From: Nitrospirales bacterium
Lineage (GTDB): Bacteria > Nitrospirota > Nitrospiria > Nitrospirales > UBA8639
Reading direction: 5' to 3'
NCBI GenBank assembly: GCA_029261295.1
Contig: JAJDBP010000007.1
Location: 186,001 to 250,000 of the forward strand
DNA length: 64,000 nt
A model generated the notes under the pieces. The model was not told where the DNA came from, made no database searches, and worked only from the letters and a program-made list of their open reading frames with translations. Each line of letters starts with the position of its first letter. Position 1 is the stretch's first letter. Shown here piece after piece: positions 34,006 to 42,199 of this stretch. The translations under genes and the position numbers were made by a program.

Positions 34006-34968
34006 TCACACTGGATTTTTCAAAAAGACCTTTGTCTTTAATAATTCACTTATCCGATATAATCCATAGGCGATGCCTATCGCGAGAATCATCGACACGA
34101 AATAGTCCACGATACTATTTCCACTCGGCCTGATCATGACATAGGTATGAATAAAATATATTTCCAACAAGCACCCCGACAGAAGCGCGAAAGGAGAAAG
34201 CACTTTCCCAATCAACGGTGACCCAAAAATGACCATCACGGTAAAAAACGATAGGCCCACAATAAAGAAAAAATTCAATAGGCGAAATTCGAAAAACACA
34301 TTCGCAACAACCATTCCTATCACCAACACACAAACGGCTACAAAGGAAATCCCTAGTGCGGGCACCCGCTGCAACTGAGCCATCCGACACCCAACCAAAA
34401 AGCTCAAAGCTGTGGACCACAGCATATGCCTGAGGTAGATGTAGTGGTTCAAGAAGAAAAGGAGATACACGATCGGAATCCAAGGAAAAACAGAGCCTTC
34501 CTTCAGCCACCGGAGTCGATTCAAAACAGGATACACAAGATAAAAGATGAGCAAGAGCGTAAAAAACCAGAGACCACTACCAAAAGGACCGGGGTTATCT
34601 AAGGCCAGCCAATTCAAGATGCCAGTCAATCCCAACACATTCACAAGGGATTTCAAAGAAAATATTCCAGGTGCCCCCTGGTAAAGAAAAAGACACAACA
34701 AAAAAATATTGATGACTAAAAGATTGACACCAAGACGGGAAAGCTTATTCACCCAGAAGGGTTTTCGTTGGAACCCCTCGGAATATTTTAGACTCGTAAA
34801 ATACCCAGAAGAGAAACCGAAGATAAACAATCCCACCGTAGCAGGAATCCATAACAGATACCCACTAAAGAAATGTGACGCCGCCACCACTAAAATAGAC
34901 AACACTTTGGCAATCGTCATATTCTCACTAATTAATTGCTCATTTTTTAAGGATGTCCACGTATTCAT
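34006..34968 (-). CDS. Acyltransferase-3-like multi-pass membrane protein
   Basis: A 320-residue membrane protein with about nine or ten helices. The layout, with a first helix block near residue 20-60, GLWFFTLLLIFYLVYPVLNRL in the middle and LLEIYFIHTYVMIRP near residue 265, fits the acyltransferase family 3/OafA-like group that acylates sugars at the membrane. The usual catalytic RxxR/His near the N-terminus is not evident, so activity is uncertain. It is AT-rich and stands alone. Confidence 0.65.
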   Translation of the reverse strand: MNTWTSLKNEQLISENMTIAKVLSILVVAASHFFSGYLLWIPATVGLFIFGFSSGYFTSLKYSEGFQRKPFWVNKLSRLGVNLLVINIFLLCLFLYQGAPGIFSLKSLVNVLGLTGILNWLALDNPGPFGSGLWFFTLLLIFYLVYPVLNRLRWLKEGSVFPWIPIVYLLFFLNHYIYLRHMLWSTALSFLVGCRMAQLQRVPALGISFVAVCVLVIGMVVANVFFEFRLLNFFFIVGLSFFTVMVIFGSPLIGKVLSPFALLSGCLLEIYFIHTYVMIRPSGNSIVDYFVSMILAIGIAYGLYRISELLKTKVFLKNPV

Positions 34969-34996
34969 GTCTTGTTGGGCGAATTGAATTAGAAAA

Positions 34997-35005
34997 TGGG
35001 GTCAG
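34997..35005. repeat. RAYT-type end motif TGGGGTCAG
   Basis: TGGGGTCAG at 34997-35005, in the context AAAATGGGGTCAGGTTGATT, repeats the motif at 584-592 upstream of the RAYT gene. No transposase gene follows, so it may be a solitary end or remnant. Confidence 0.35.
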
Positions 35006-35235
35006 GTTGATTGCTTTATGATATAGCGCGTAATTCTGTGCTTGGCGAATTCCTCATCTTGCTGCCATTGGTGCCTGAAACAACCTGTCCCTTCTATTAA
35101 CTCATCCACATTGAAGTTCTTGTCTTTTTCGGATGCTTTAGGGATGGATGAGTTTTTTGACCATACTGATTTCGAGCCGCCCGAACGTCGCTGCCATTCA
35201 CGCTTTTAGAGGAGTTGAAGAGGGAGAGGATGAAA

Positions 35236-35312
35236 TGGTGCGCCCGACAGGAATCGAACCTGTAACCTCTTGATTCGTAGTCAAGTACTCTATCCAATTG
35301 AGCTACGGGCGC
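35236..35312 (-). tRNA. tRNA-Arg (ACG)
   Basis: A 77-base tRNA including an encoded CCA. The acceptor arms GCGCCCG and CGGGCGC pair perfectly, the D-arm AGCTCAATTGGATAGAGT is standard, the anticodon stem-loop is CTTGA-CTACGAA-TCAAG with anticodon ACG, and the T-arm contains GGTTCGATTCC. The ACG anticodon, edited to ICG by TadA, reads CGU, CGC and CGA. Confidence 0.97.
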
Positions 35313-35365
35313 ACGATGTTGTGAGGCAAGAAGTCCTTCTGGAAAATACTCCAGGAAGGTTCCTC

Positions 35366-35395
35366 TTTATACAGGGCTCTCTCTTTTTTCGTCAA
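35366..35395 (-). promoter_or_regulatory. Promoter of tRNA-Arg
   Basis: On the minus strand TTGACG (35390-35395) and TATAAA (35366-35371) are 18 bases apart. Transcription would begin near 35359, about 47 bases before the mature tRNA 5' end. The leader can form an imperfect hairpin. Confidence 0.7.
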
Positions 35396-35491
35396 CTCGA
35401 GCTCATACTCGTGGAACGACCTGATCGGCCCTGAAATATGAAAGAAATTGGCCTTCTGAAGGGGATATTCAGCTTTCAACCGTGGAAACGC

Positions 35492-36451
35492 TTAAGAGGC
35501 AGGAACGGGTTCTGGATGACCGACAGCGGCAACTTCATTAATGGTTTTGACGAGGAGGTCTAACACTTTTTGAATTTCTTCCGGTTTGCCAAGACTGATT
35601 TGGAAAAACGCAGACATATCAGGAATCCCCGCGATAATTTCTTTGGCGACTTCCAACACTCCCGCCGAATCAATTTCTAAAAGTTCATGCGACAAATCCA
35701 AGGCTGTTTGGATGGCAGTCTCTGCCTGAGGGTGACACCACATATCTGCCAACCGCCCTGACAGCGCCACACACCGAATGGTTAATCGAGATGTTTCATC
35801 TTCACTCGTGGCTAAAAATGGATTATGACTGCCTTTCACGGCCTCCCTTAGCACTTCAGGCAATTCCCACGTTTCCGCCAACCACGCCCCAATCTCACAA
35901 TGATCAGTTTTCCAGCGATCTTGTTCCAATGTCTGCAGAACATCATGGTCTTGGTTCGCCTTTTGATATAATTCACCATATTCATTCCCAAAGGCTTCAC
36001 TCATCACTAAGATGCCTAAATCTTGAAGCAACCCCGCTAAAAAAATCTCTTCCTGATTGATGACGCGAACTCGCTTAGCCAAGATCTTTGCAGCCAGGCT
36101 GGCCAAAATACACCGGTGCCAAAAATGCGTATGGTCGAAGGCACCGCCACCTTTTTTTCGTAAATCTCGATACAAGGAGAAACAAAAGGCGAGAGTCGCG
36201 ATAGAATTCATGCCCAACAATGTGACGGCATGTGTGACGGTGGCCACTTTATGCCGACTCCCACCGTAAAAGCTTGAATTAGCTACATTTAAAAGCTTGG
36301 CCACAAACGATGGGTCTTTACTAATCACCTCTCCAACTTTTTGTGCATTGGCCTTGTCATCTCGGCACATTTGCAAGACCTGCAGGGGCAAAGCCGGAAT
36401 CGCCGGAAGCGTTTTACAGTTTTTAATGCGTTGAAGTATTTGGGGATCCAT
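35492..36451 (-). CDS. HDOD domain protein
   Basis: A 319-residue protein with one HDOD domain, the output module related to HD phosphohydrolases but without their metal site. LPAIPALPLQVLQMCRDD near the start, LLNVANSSFYGGSRHKVATVTHAVTLLG, and the ILAKRVRVINQEEIFLAGLLQDLGILVM block are typical. HDOD proteins act as signalling scaffolds in motility, competence or stress control. No other domain or regulatory partner is visible here. Confidence 0.88.
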   Translation of the reverse strand: MDPQILQRIKNCKTLPAIPALPLQVLQMCRDDKANAQKVGEVISKDPSFVAKLLNVANSSFYGGSRHKVATVTHAVTLLGMNSIATLAFCFSLYRDLRKKGGGAFDHTHFWHRCILASLAAKILAKRVRVINQEEIFLAGLLQDLGILVMSEAFGNEYGELYQKANQDHDVLQTLEQDRWKTDHCEIGAWLAETWELPEVLREAVKGSHNPFLATSEDETSRLTIRCVALSGRLADMWCHPQAETAIQTALDLSHELLEIDSAGVLEVAKEIIAGIPDMSAFFQISLGKPEEIQKVLDLLVKTINEVAAVGHPEPVPAS

Positions 36452-36762
36452 GCTTGGTCAAAGCTTTCGTATCGTTAAGAATTCACCAGTTTGTTGGTAT
36501 GAGGAAAGGCCAGTGGCATGTGGAAAAGTCCCCTTCTGCCAGCCAGACCAAATTTCAACAAAACTTTACTCTTTGTATCGGATGTTAAAAGACCGACTTG
36601 AGGAAGAAACCAGTCGTTATACGACGTCTTTGGAAGTTGTGGGGTGATGATGGCTTTTACTAGGGAAAACCGGTCTGACTAACCGAGACAGTGAACCAGT
36701 ATCTTAAAAAAAAAGAGGGAGGAGGCAGGTCTTCGCCCTACCGGCTACACCGATGCTTACGA
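36452..36762. other. Stretch without a confident gene
   Basis: One plus-strand frame at 36450-36647 (65 codons, ending LEEETSRYTTSLEVVG) overlaps the HDOD start by two bases, has no ribosome site and matches no family, so it is not called. No promoter or terminator stands out. Confidence 0.4.
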
Positions 36763-38139
36763 TTATGAGGTTGGCGTCATTCCATAGAGGGTTGAGGGAG
36801 TCGCATCGTGGATGGAAATAGACACAAGGTCTCCTGGAAGACCGGATTGAGCGGTCTTCGGCCAAACTACCGTGACATTAGATTCGGTGTGGCCCATCCA
36901 TTGCTGATCGGACTTTTTTGAATGCCCTTCAATCATCACTTCAACCTCATGGCCAATGAGCGCCTGGTTGTTGCGAAGAGAAATCTCTTTTTGTAATTCA
37001 ATGATTTCGTTCGTCCGGTATCCCTTCACTTGCTCAGAGATGTTGTCGGGATATTTTCTGGCAGCAATCGTATGCTTGCGTTCGGAATATTTAAAAACAA
37101 AGGCTGCTTGGTATTCCATCTCTTTCACAAGATCATATGTTTCCTGAAATTCCTCATCCGTTTCCCCGCAAAAACCACAGATCAAATCGGTCGTCAAAAC
37201 AATCGGTCCTTTTTTCATGATGGCTTCCACAAGGGTGAGATATTCCCGACGGGTATACCCACGCGCCATACGTTCTAGGATACGATCATTCGCCGACTGC
37301 AAGGGTAAATGAATTTGGTTACAAATAATGGGATGTTGAGCCACCGCTTCCAGTAATGCCGGGGGAAAGTCTTTCGGGTGGGGCGAGGTAAATCGTACGC
37401 GTTGAATCCCTGGCACCTCAGCCACTGCTACTAATAACCGAGCAAAATCCCATACACCAGATCGATAGGAGTTCACATTTTGGCCCAACAAGGTAATTTG
37501 CCGAACCCCTTGGCTGGCTAGACGTTGAGCTTCTTCCAAAATGCCTTCTGGATCCCGTGAACGCTCTCGCCCTCTGGTATAAGGCACAACACAGAACGCA
37601 CAAAAGTTGTCGCAGCCACGCATGACCGCAATCCACCCGTTTATCCCACCGGTTCGATCAGGAACAATGTGGGCATAGGTTTCATATTCCGAGAGATCAA
37701 CCGCTAACCCCTTACGCTGATGCTCCAAAGCATCAGTGAGCAGATCAGGTAAGCGCCGGTAAGCATCAGGCCCAACAAGCACATCAATCCACGATCGTGT
37801 TTCCAGTAACTCTTCTTTCAGGTTCTGAGCCATGCACCCTAACACGCCAATGACGAGCCCCCGTTCTTTTTTCCGGGCCTTATAGCGCGCCAAATGGCCA
37901 TAGAGCCGATTGTGGGCATTTTCACGAATGGCACAGGTATTAAATAAAATGACGTCGGCTTCTTCATCGACCGGCGTAAACTGAAACCCCCTGGCCTTCA
38001 TGATGGACCGAACCAATTCGGTGTCATATTCATTCATCTGGCACCCAAAGGTTTCCATATAGATTCGATAGCCTTCCCCATGCGGAGAAGGCGCCACAGG
38101 TTTGAGGCTTTTGGGGCTCACTAATGACATACCGCTCAC
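36763..38139 (-). CDS. miaB: tRNA-2-methylthio-N6-dimethylallyladenosine synthase
   Basis: A 458-residue radical SAM methylthiotransferase acting on i6A37 of tRNAs. The N-terminal UPF0004 domain has METFGCQMNEYDTELV with the first cluster cysteine; FNTCAIRENAHNR and GVLGCMAQ supply the others. The radical SAM cluster is GCDNFCAFCVVPYTRGRERSR and a TRAM domain closes the protein. The start is GTG, overlapping the mtaB stop by four bases (GTGA), so the two are coupled. About 25 residues precede the first conserved motif. Confidence 0.95.
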   Translation of the reverse strand: MSGMSLVSPKSLKPVAPSPHGEGYRIYMETFGCQMNEYDTELVRSIMKARGFQFTPVDEEADVILFNTCAIRENAHNRLYGHLARYKARKKERGLVIGVLGCMAQNLKEELLETRSWIDVLVGPDAYRRLPDLLTDALEHQRKGLAVDLSEYETYAHIVPDRTGGINGWIAVMRGCDNFCAFCVVPYTRGRERSRDPEGILEEAQRLASQGVRQITLLGQNVNSYRSGVWDFARLLVAVAEVPGIQRVRFTSPHPKDFPPALLEAVAQHPIICNQIHLPLQSANDRILERMARGYTRREYLTLVEAIMKKGPIVLTTDLICGFCGETDEEFQETYDLVKEMEYQAAFVFKYSERKHTIAARKYPDNISEQVKGYRTNEIIELQKEISLRNNQALIGHEVEVMIEGHSKKSDQQWMGHTESNVTVVWPKTAQSGLPGDLVSISIHDATPSTLYGMTPTS

Positions 38140-39512
38140 GCTGTCCCACCTTGCACAAGAGTTAGGACTTGTGGAGGCCTCGAAAGCACGCTTTGAGATT
38201 GAGTATTGAGAAGACCGATCAGACGATCGGACATCATCCCCGTGGCCATCACCGTTTGAACTGTATTTTTAAGGGGGAGAGGGGAGCGCACATCGACTCG
38301 AAGATAATGGTCGGTCAAACCAGTCCAAACCCCATTCACTTCTTCCTCAAACAACACCGAAAGTTCTTGTCCTAAAAATCGCTGTTGAAATGTCTTGCGC
38401 TTTTGCTGAGAGAGTTCCCGCAATATGTGGCTCCGTTCTTTAATATCGGCAGAAGATACCTGATGAGCCATCTTCGTCGAGGCCGTTCCGGGTCGCGGCG
38501 AATAGCTAAACACATGTAAATAGGCAAAGGGCAAAGCTTGAACAAAAGCGAGGGTGTTCTCAAACTCGCGGTGGCGTTCTCCGGGGAATCCCACCATGAC
38601 ATCTGTCCCAAAACACAGATCAGGAATCATTGAACAGGCAGATTCCATAGCCTCTTGATACTCCTGAATAGAATACCGCCGATTCATGGCTTGTAAAATG
38701 GTGTCATCTCCGCTTTGTAATGGGACATGAAGAAACCGGCATAACTTGCGCGAGGTCTTCATATATTCTAACAATCCATCGGGAATAGTGGTCGGTTCAA
38801 TGGAAGATATTCTAATACGCTCCAGACCCTCAATGAGTTCCAACTGCGTGAGCAACCCCAACAAATCGATCCCTTGATCCTGATATTGGCCAATATTGAC
38901 GCCTGTCAGCACCAATTCACGATGGCCCCTTTGGACAAGGGCTTCTGCCTCACGAATGGCATCCTCAACCACACGACTTCGCTCTCGTCCCCTGGCAAAA
39001 GGAATCAAACAAAAAGCACACATAAACTGGCAGCCATCTTGAACCTTCAAATTGGCTCGCGTCGTCGTATACGCGCCAACGCCAGGATGAACAAAGTTAT
39101 CGGGATCCATACGCTCATGATGAACATGCGGCATGGCTTGTTTCATGGGTTGTGGAACCGGAGGCAAAAGATCGGGCAATTGCATTTTAAATTGATTGCC
39201 GACAATGAGGTCGATGCCATCAATCTGCCGGAGGACGTCCAGCCCGGTTTGGGCATAACATCCTGTGACTGCCACAAATGCTTGTGGTGACTGCCTAAGT
39301 GTTTGTCGAACCAATCGGCGACAATCGGCTTCCGCGCCTTCAGTGACGGTACAAGAATTGAGGACCAAGACATCCGTATCCTGACCATATTCGACGGGAA
39401 TAAACCCACGACGTCGGAACCCGTCTTTGAGAAGCGCTGTTTCGGCTTGGTTGAGACGACAACCAATGGTTGAAAAGGCCACTCTCGGCTGTTGCGTTTT
39501 TATGGGAGACAT
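38136..39512 (-). CDS. mtaB: tRNA N6-threonylcarbamoyladenosine methylthiotransferase
   Basis: A 458-residue radical SAM methylthiotransferase that converts t6A37 to ms2t6A37. The MTTase N-terminus is FSTIGCRLNQAETALLKDGF, with NSCTVTEGAEAD and VTGCYAQ as the further cysteines. The radical SAM motif is CQFMCAFCLIPFARGRERSR, and a TRAM domain lies at the end. VLTGVNIGQY rather than LLGQNVNSY separates it from MiaB. A paired mtaB-miaB operon modifies position 37 of both i6A and t6A tRNAs. Confidence 0.92.
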   Translation of the reverse strand: MSPIKTQQPRVAFSTIGCRLNQAETALLKDGFRRRGFIPVEYGQDTDVLVLNSCTVTEGAEADCRRLVRQTLRQSPQAFVAVTGCYAQTGLDVLRQIDGIDLIVGNQFKMQLPDLLPPVPQPMKQAMPHVHHERMDPDNFVHPGVGAYTTTRANLKVQDGCQFMCAFCLIPFARGRERSRVVEDAIREAEALVQRGHRELVLTGVNIGQYQDQGIDLLGLLTQLELIEGLERIRISSIEPTTIPDGLLEYMKTSRKLCRFLHVPLQSGDDTILQAMNRRYSIQEYQEAMESACSMIPDLCFGTDVMVGFPGERHREFENTLAFVQALPFAYLHVFSYSPRPGTASTKMAHQVSSADIKERSHILRELSQQKRKTFQQRFLGQELSVLFEEEVNGVWTGLTDHYLRVDVRSPLPLKNTVQTVMATGMMSDRLIGLLNTQSQSVLSRPPQVLTLVQGGTA

Positions 39513-39778
39513 AAGTCTACGATTATAGAGAAGCCCTTGCGAGACAACAAGATCGCAAGAACAGCAGTTCCCATTCCTTCATGAACATGCTAGAATTTTT
39601 TTTGATTGTTCTACTCCCGACAACAGGTCGAACCTCCCTTGAAATCTGGACCTACAACGTGTGTTCACCAGACCCTGTGCGTCTCTCCTCAAGAGCATCT
39701 TTTGCGATCATGCTCTCATAGTCAAACGGTGTCCATCCATTTCCAACCATCCTCTTTCCATCTCTCCTGGGTAATGCC

Positions 39779-41158
39779 ATGAATGCTGGATTTGGGAAAC
39801 TCCTAATCTCCCGTTTTATGGGGATTCGGCTACTGCCTGGGCAAGTTGTGGCGTTAGCCGCCATGGGGCTTATCCTATTAGGGGCCTGCTTACTCATGCT
39901 CCCCTTTGCGACGAAACCTCACGTCAACCTTGGGTTTATCGACGCCCTGTTCACGGCCACATCCTCGGTCTGTGTGACTGGGCTTATCGTGCTGGATACG
40001 CCTCAAGATTTCACCTTATTTGGACAAGGCGTCATTTTGTTCCTGATTCAAATCGGCGGGCTGGGGTACGCCTTGATGGCCACCCTGATCCTCTTACTTC
40101 TTGGACGCCGATTGGGATTACGTGACCGCATGATGCTTTCAGAAACCATGAGTACCATGGACCTACAAGGACTCGTGCGATTTGTGAAACTGGTCACGTT
40201 TATGACCTTTTCGCTCGAAGCCATTGGGGCCATCTTACTCACCCTTCGCTTTGCGATGGATCATACCTGGGGTACGGCCGTGTATTACGGTGTCTTTCAT
40301 GCGATTTCCGCATTTAACAATGCCGGCTTCGCCTTATTTTCTGACAGTCTTGGGTCCTTTCAAAAGGACTGGTCCGTTAACGTGATTGTCACCACGTTGA
40401 TCATTCTGGGGAGCATTGGATTTCTGGTATTTGAAGATCTCCTCGACAACATTCACCGTCGACGATTTCGATTTCGAACTCACACGAAATTGGTTCTCGC
40501 CACGACAGGTATTCTCATTGGTATCGGCACTTTTGGAATAGCCATGCTGGAATGGAATAATCCCGCCACCCTGCAATCATTGTCGGTGGGTGACAGCTTC
40601 GCGGTCTCCTATTTTCATGCCGTCTCACGTACCGCTGGATTTACCACCCTCGACATCGGCGAGATGCGGGAGCCCACGCTTTATTTCTTACTGATTCTCA
40701 TGGCCATTGGCGGGTCTCCAGGCAGTATGTCAGGAGGTATTAAAACCACGACGATTGCCATCGTTTTTTTGACCATTTGGAGCCTTCTACGGCGAGATCC
40801 TGACGTGGAGGTCTTTCACCGGCGTATTCCTCCTGACCTCATCACTCGAGCCCTTTGCCTGACGATTATCGCCCTAGCCCTCATTACCGGCATGACCCTC
40901 TTGTTGGCTTCGACCGAATCGCAACCTTTTTTATCGCTGATGTTTGAGGTGACTTCTGCTATGGGAATTGTAGGGATGTCCTTAGGAGATGGAGAGACCC
41001 GAAGTTTATCCGCACTGCTGACGGATTTTGGGAAAGTGATGATTATGCTCTCTATGCTTTTAGGGCGGTTCGGCCCCTTGCTGATTGGACTCTCTGCCGT
41101 AAAAACCTCGATCCACAAGCCCTATCGCCTGGCCCAATCACGTGTGGTCATTGGGTAA
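39779..41158 (+). CDS. TrkH/KtrB family potassium transporter
   Basis: A 459-residue membrane protein built of four M1-P-M2 repeats. The filter loops are visible as SSVCVTGLIV (about residue 62), SAFNNAGFALF (about 180), SRTAGFTTLD (about 282) and SAMGIVGMSLGDG (about 392), each with the filter glycine. This is the translocating subunit of Trk/Ktr systems. The cytoplasmic regulator TrkA/KtrA, often adjacent, is not in the window. Length and loops resemble KtrB more than the longer TrkH. Confidence 0.92.
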   Translation: MNAGFGKLLISRFMGIRLLPGQVVALAAMGLILLGACLLMLPFATKPHVNLGFIDALFTATSSVCVTGLIVLDTPQDFTLFGQGVILFLIQIGGLGYALMATLILLLLGRRLGLRDRMMLSETMSTMDLQGLVRFVKLVTFMTFSLEAIGAILLTLRFAMDHTWGTAVYYGVFHAISAFNNAGFALFSDSLGSFQKDWSVNVIVTTLIILGSIGFLVFEDLLDNIHRRRFRFRTHTKLVLATTGILIGIGTFGIAMLEWNNPATLQSLSVGDSFAVSYFHAVSRTAGFTTLDIGEMREPTLYFLLILMAIGGSPGSMSGGIKTTTIAIVFLTIWSLLRRDPDVEVFHRRIPPDLITRALCLTIIALALITGMTLLLASTESQPFLSLMFEVTSAMGIVGMSLGDGETRSLSALLTDFGKVMIMLSMLLGRFGPLLIGLSAVKTSIHKPYRLAQSRVVIG

Positions 41159-41164
41159 GCAGAC

Positions 41165-41455
41165 TCAGCCTACCCGGCGTTGTAATAGAATGATAAAAGC
41201 CACGAGTGTCGGTAGTGGGCAGATAATATAGGGCAGCAACCATATCCACACATTTTTCCCTCGCACTCTGGCCTGATCAAACATCCAAACAAAAATCCAA
41301 ATAACTAACAAGATATAGTTCACGGTAATCCATTGAGTTGTCCGAACATGTAACTGGCTCCCCTCCCCCCCGCCAGTCATAAAGAAAAAGATGCCCTCCA
41401 ATATGACAAAGGCTACCAGCAATCCGATAACTAACTGTTTGCTCCAGACATACAT
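41165..41455 (-). CDS. Small three-helix membrane protein of unknown function
   Basis: A 96-residue protein with three hydrophobic helices (about residues 6-26, 42-60 and 70-91) and few polar loops. LLPYIICPLPTLVAFIILLQRR ends it. No family is recognised. AAGGAG stands about 7 bases before the ATG at 41455. It converges on the potassium transporter, the stops being 6 bases apart. Confidence 0.7.
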   Translation of the reverse strand: MYVWSKQLVIGLLVAFVILEGIFFFMTGGGEGSQLHVRTTQWITVNYILLVIWIFVWMFDQARVRGKNVWIWLLPYIICPLPTLVAFIILLQRRVG

Positions 41456-41701
41456 GGTCCCACTCCTTGGTAAAAATGATAAAAGACCTCAAGACCCTTG
41501 AGGAACCTTGTCTTGGCTCTTTCGCGTACAATCCTTTTGTAAACGGTCATCTTATAGCAAAAGATCTCGCTCAAGGTCCTCAAACTGCCATTTTCTGATT
41601 CTCCCTCTCGAGCACTCCATTTCGCAGACCTGAAAATCCTCGTCCACGGTAAGAGACTCGTTATTTTTTCTTCACAAATTTTTGAGCTGAATATAGATTC
41701 G
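41456..41701. other. Left part of the long nrdJ upstream region
   Basis: The gene-free stretch 41456-42199 is the longest in the window. Up to 41701 no gene or clear signal is seen apart from the ribosome site of the minus-strand membrane gene. The middle holds DnaA boxes and a promoter (separate entries). From 41877 to 42199 a pyrimidine-rich leader of over 300 bases precedes nrdJ; no cobalamin riboswitch B12 box was found in it. Confidence 0.45.
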
Positions 41702-41741
41702 TGTGAATAAGTCATGTGAACAAAAATAATCCTGTGCATAA
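41702..41741. promoter_or_regulatory. Two DnaA boxes upstream of nrdJ
   Basis: TGTGAATAA (41702-41710) and TGTGCATAA (41733-41741) are both exact matches to the reverse complement of the DnaA box TTATNCACA, 31 bases apart and in the same orientation. They lie about 107 bases upstream of the -35 box of the candidate nrdJ promoter. DnaA boxes also precede nrdAB in E. coli, where DnaA controls transcription. Confidence 0.6.
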
Positions 41742-41847
41742 CATATGAATTTTCAAGCAAAAACCCGCATCAATATTCAGGTTTTTTTAACTCACAAGTT
41801 CTGCACAGCAATCCCCACATCATTGCCAAAATTTACAACATTTTGTA

Positions 41848-41876
41848 TTGACAATTTTCCTCATCCTCTATAGATT
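41848..41876 (+). promoter_or_regulatory. Candidate promoter of nrdJ
   Basis: TTGACA (41848-41853) is a perfect -35 box. A 17-base spacer gives TAGATT (41871-41876); a 15-base spacer would give TATAGA. Either predicts a leader of about 320 bases before the nrdJ ATG. Confidence 0.55.
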
Positions 41877-42199
41877 GTGGGTCATTGGTTTTTACCAATT
41901 ATTTCTTCTGGTCTTATTTATCCTGTTTTCTCTGTCAGTTTTCGGTTTTTCATAGGGCTTGTGGATTTCTACTTACAGAAGCCTTTTTCCCGGTTTTTTT
42001 AACCGTCAAAAAGTCCCTTTTCGTAGTAGGTTTTGGAGGTGGCATGATCCTGGATTGTGCCATTATTTCGTTCCAATTCTTCTCAAGCCAATTCCCCTAC
42101 TCTGGGGAATGACGCCCAAACAGCGAACAACAGGGATGAGACGATGGTGACCAAAGAAATACCCCACTGTTCTTTCATGTCTTCAAAAGGAGACTTTTC

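Noticed and set aside
35097-35297. 66-codon minus-strand frame
   Set aside because: It overlaps tRNA-Arg; the peptide start is a translation of the tRNA T-arm and anticodon arm.
36450-36647. 65-codon plus-strand frame beside the HDOD gene
   Set aside because: No ribosome site or family, and its start overlaps the HDOD start codon.
41877-42199. Cobalamin riboswitch in the nrdJ leader
   Set aside because: A B12-dependent enzyme made this plausible, but no B12 box or matching stem architecture was found.
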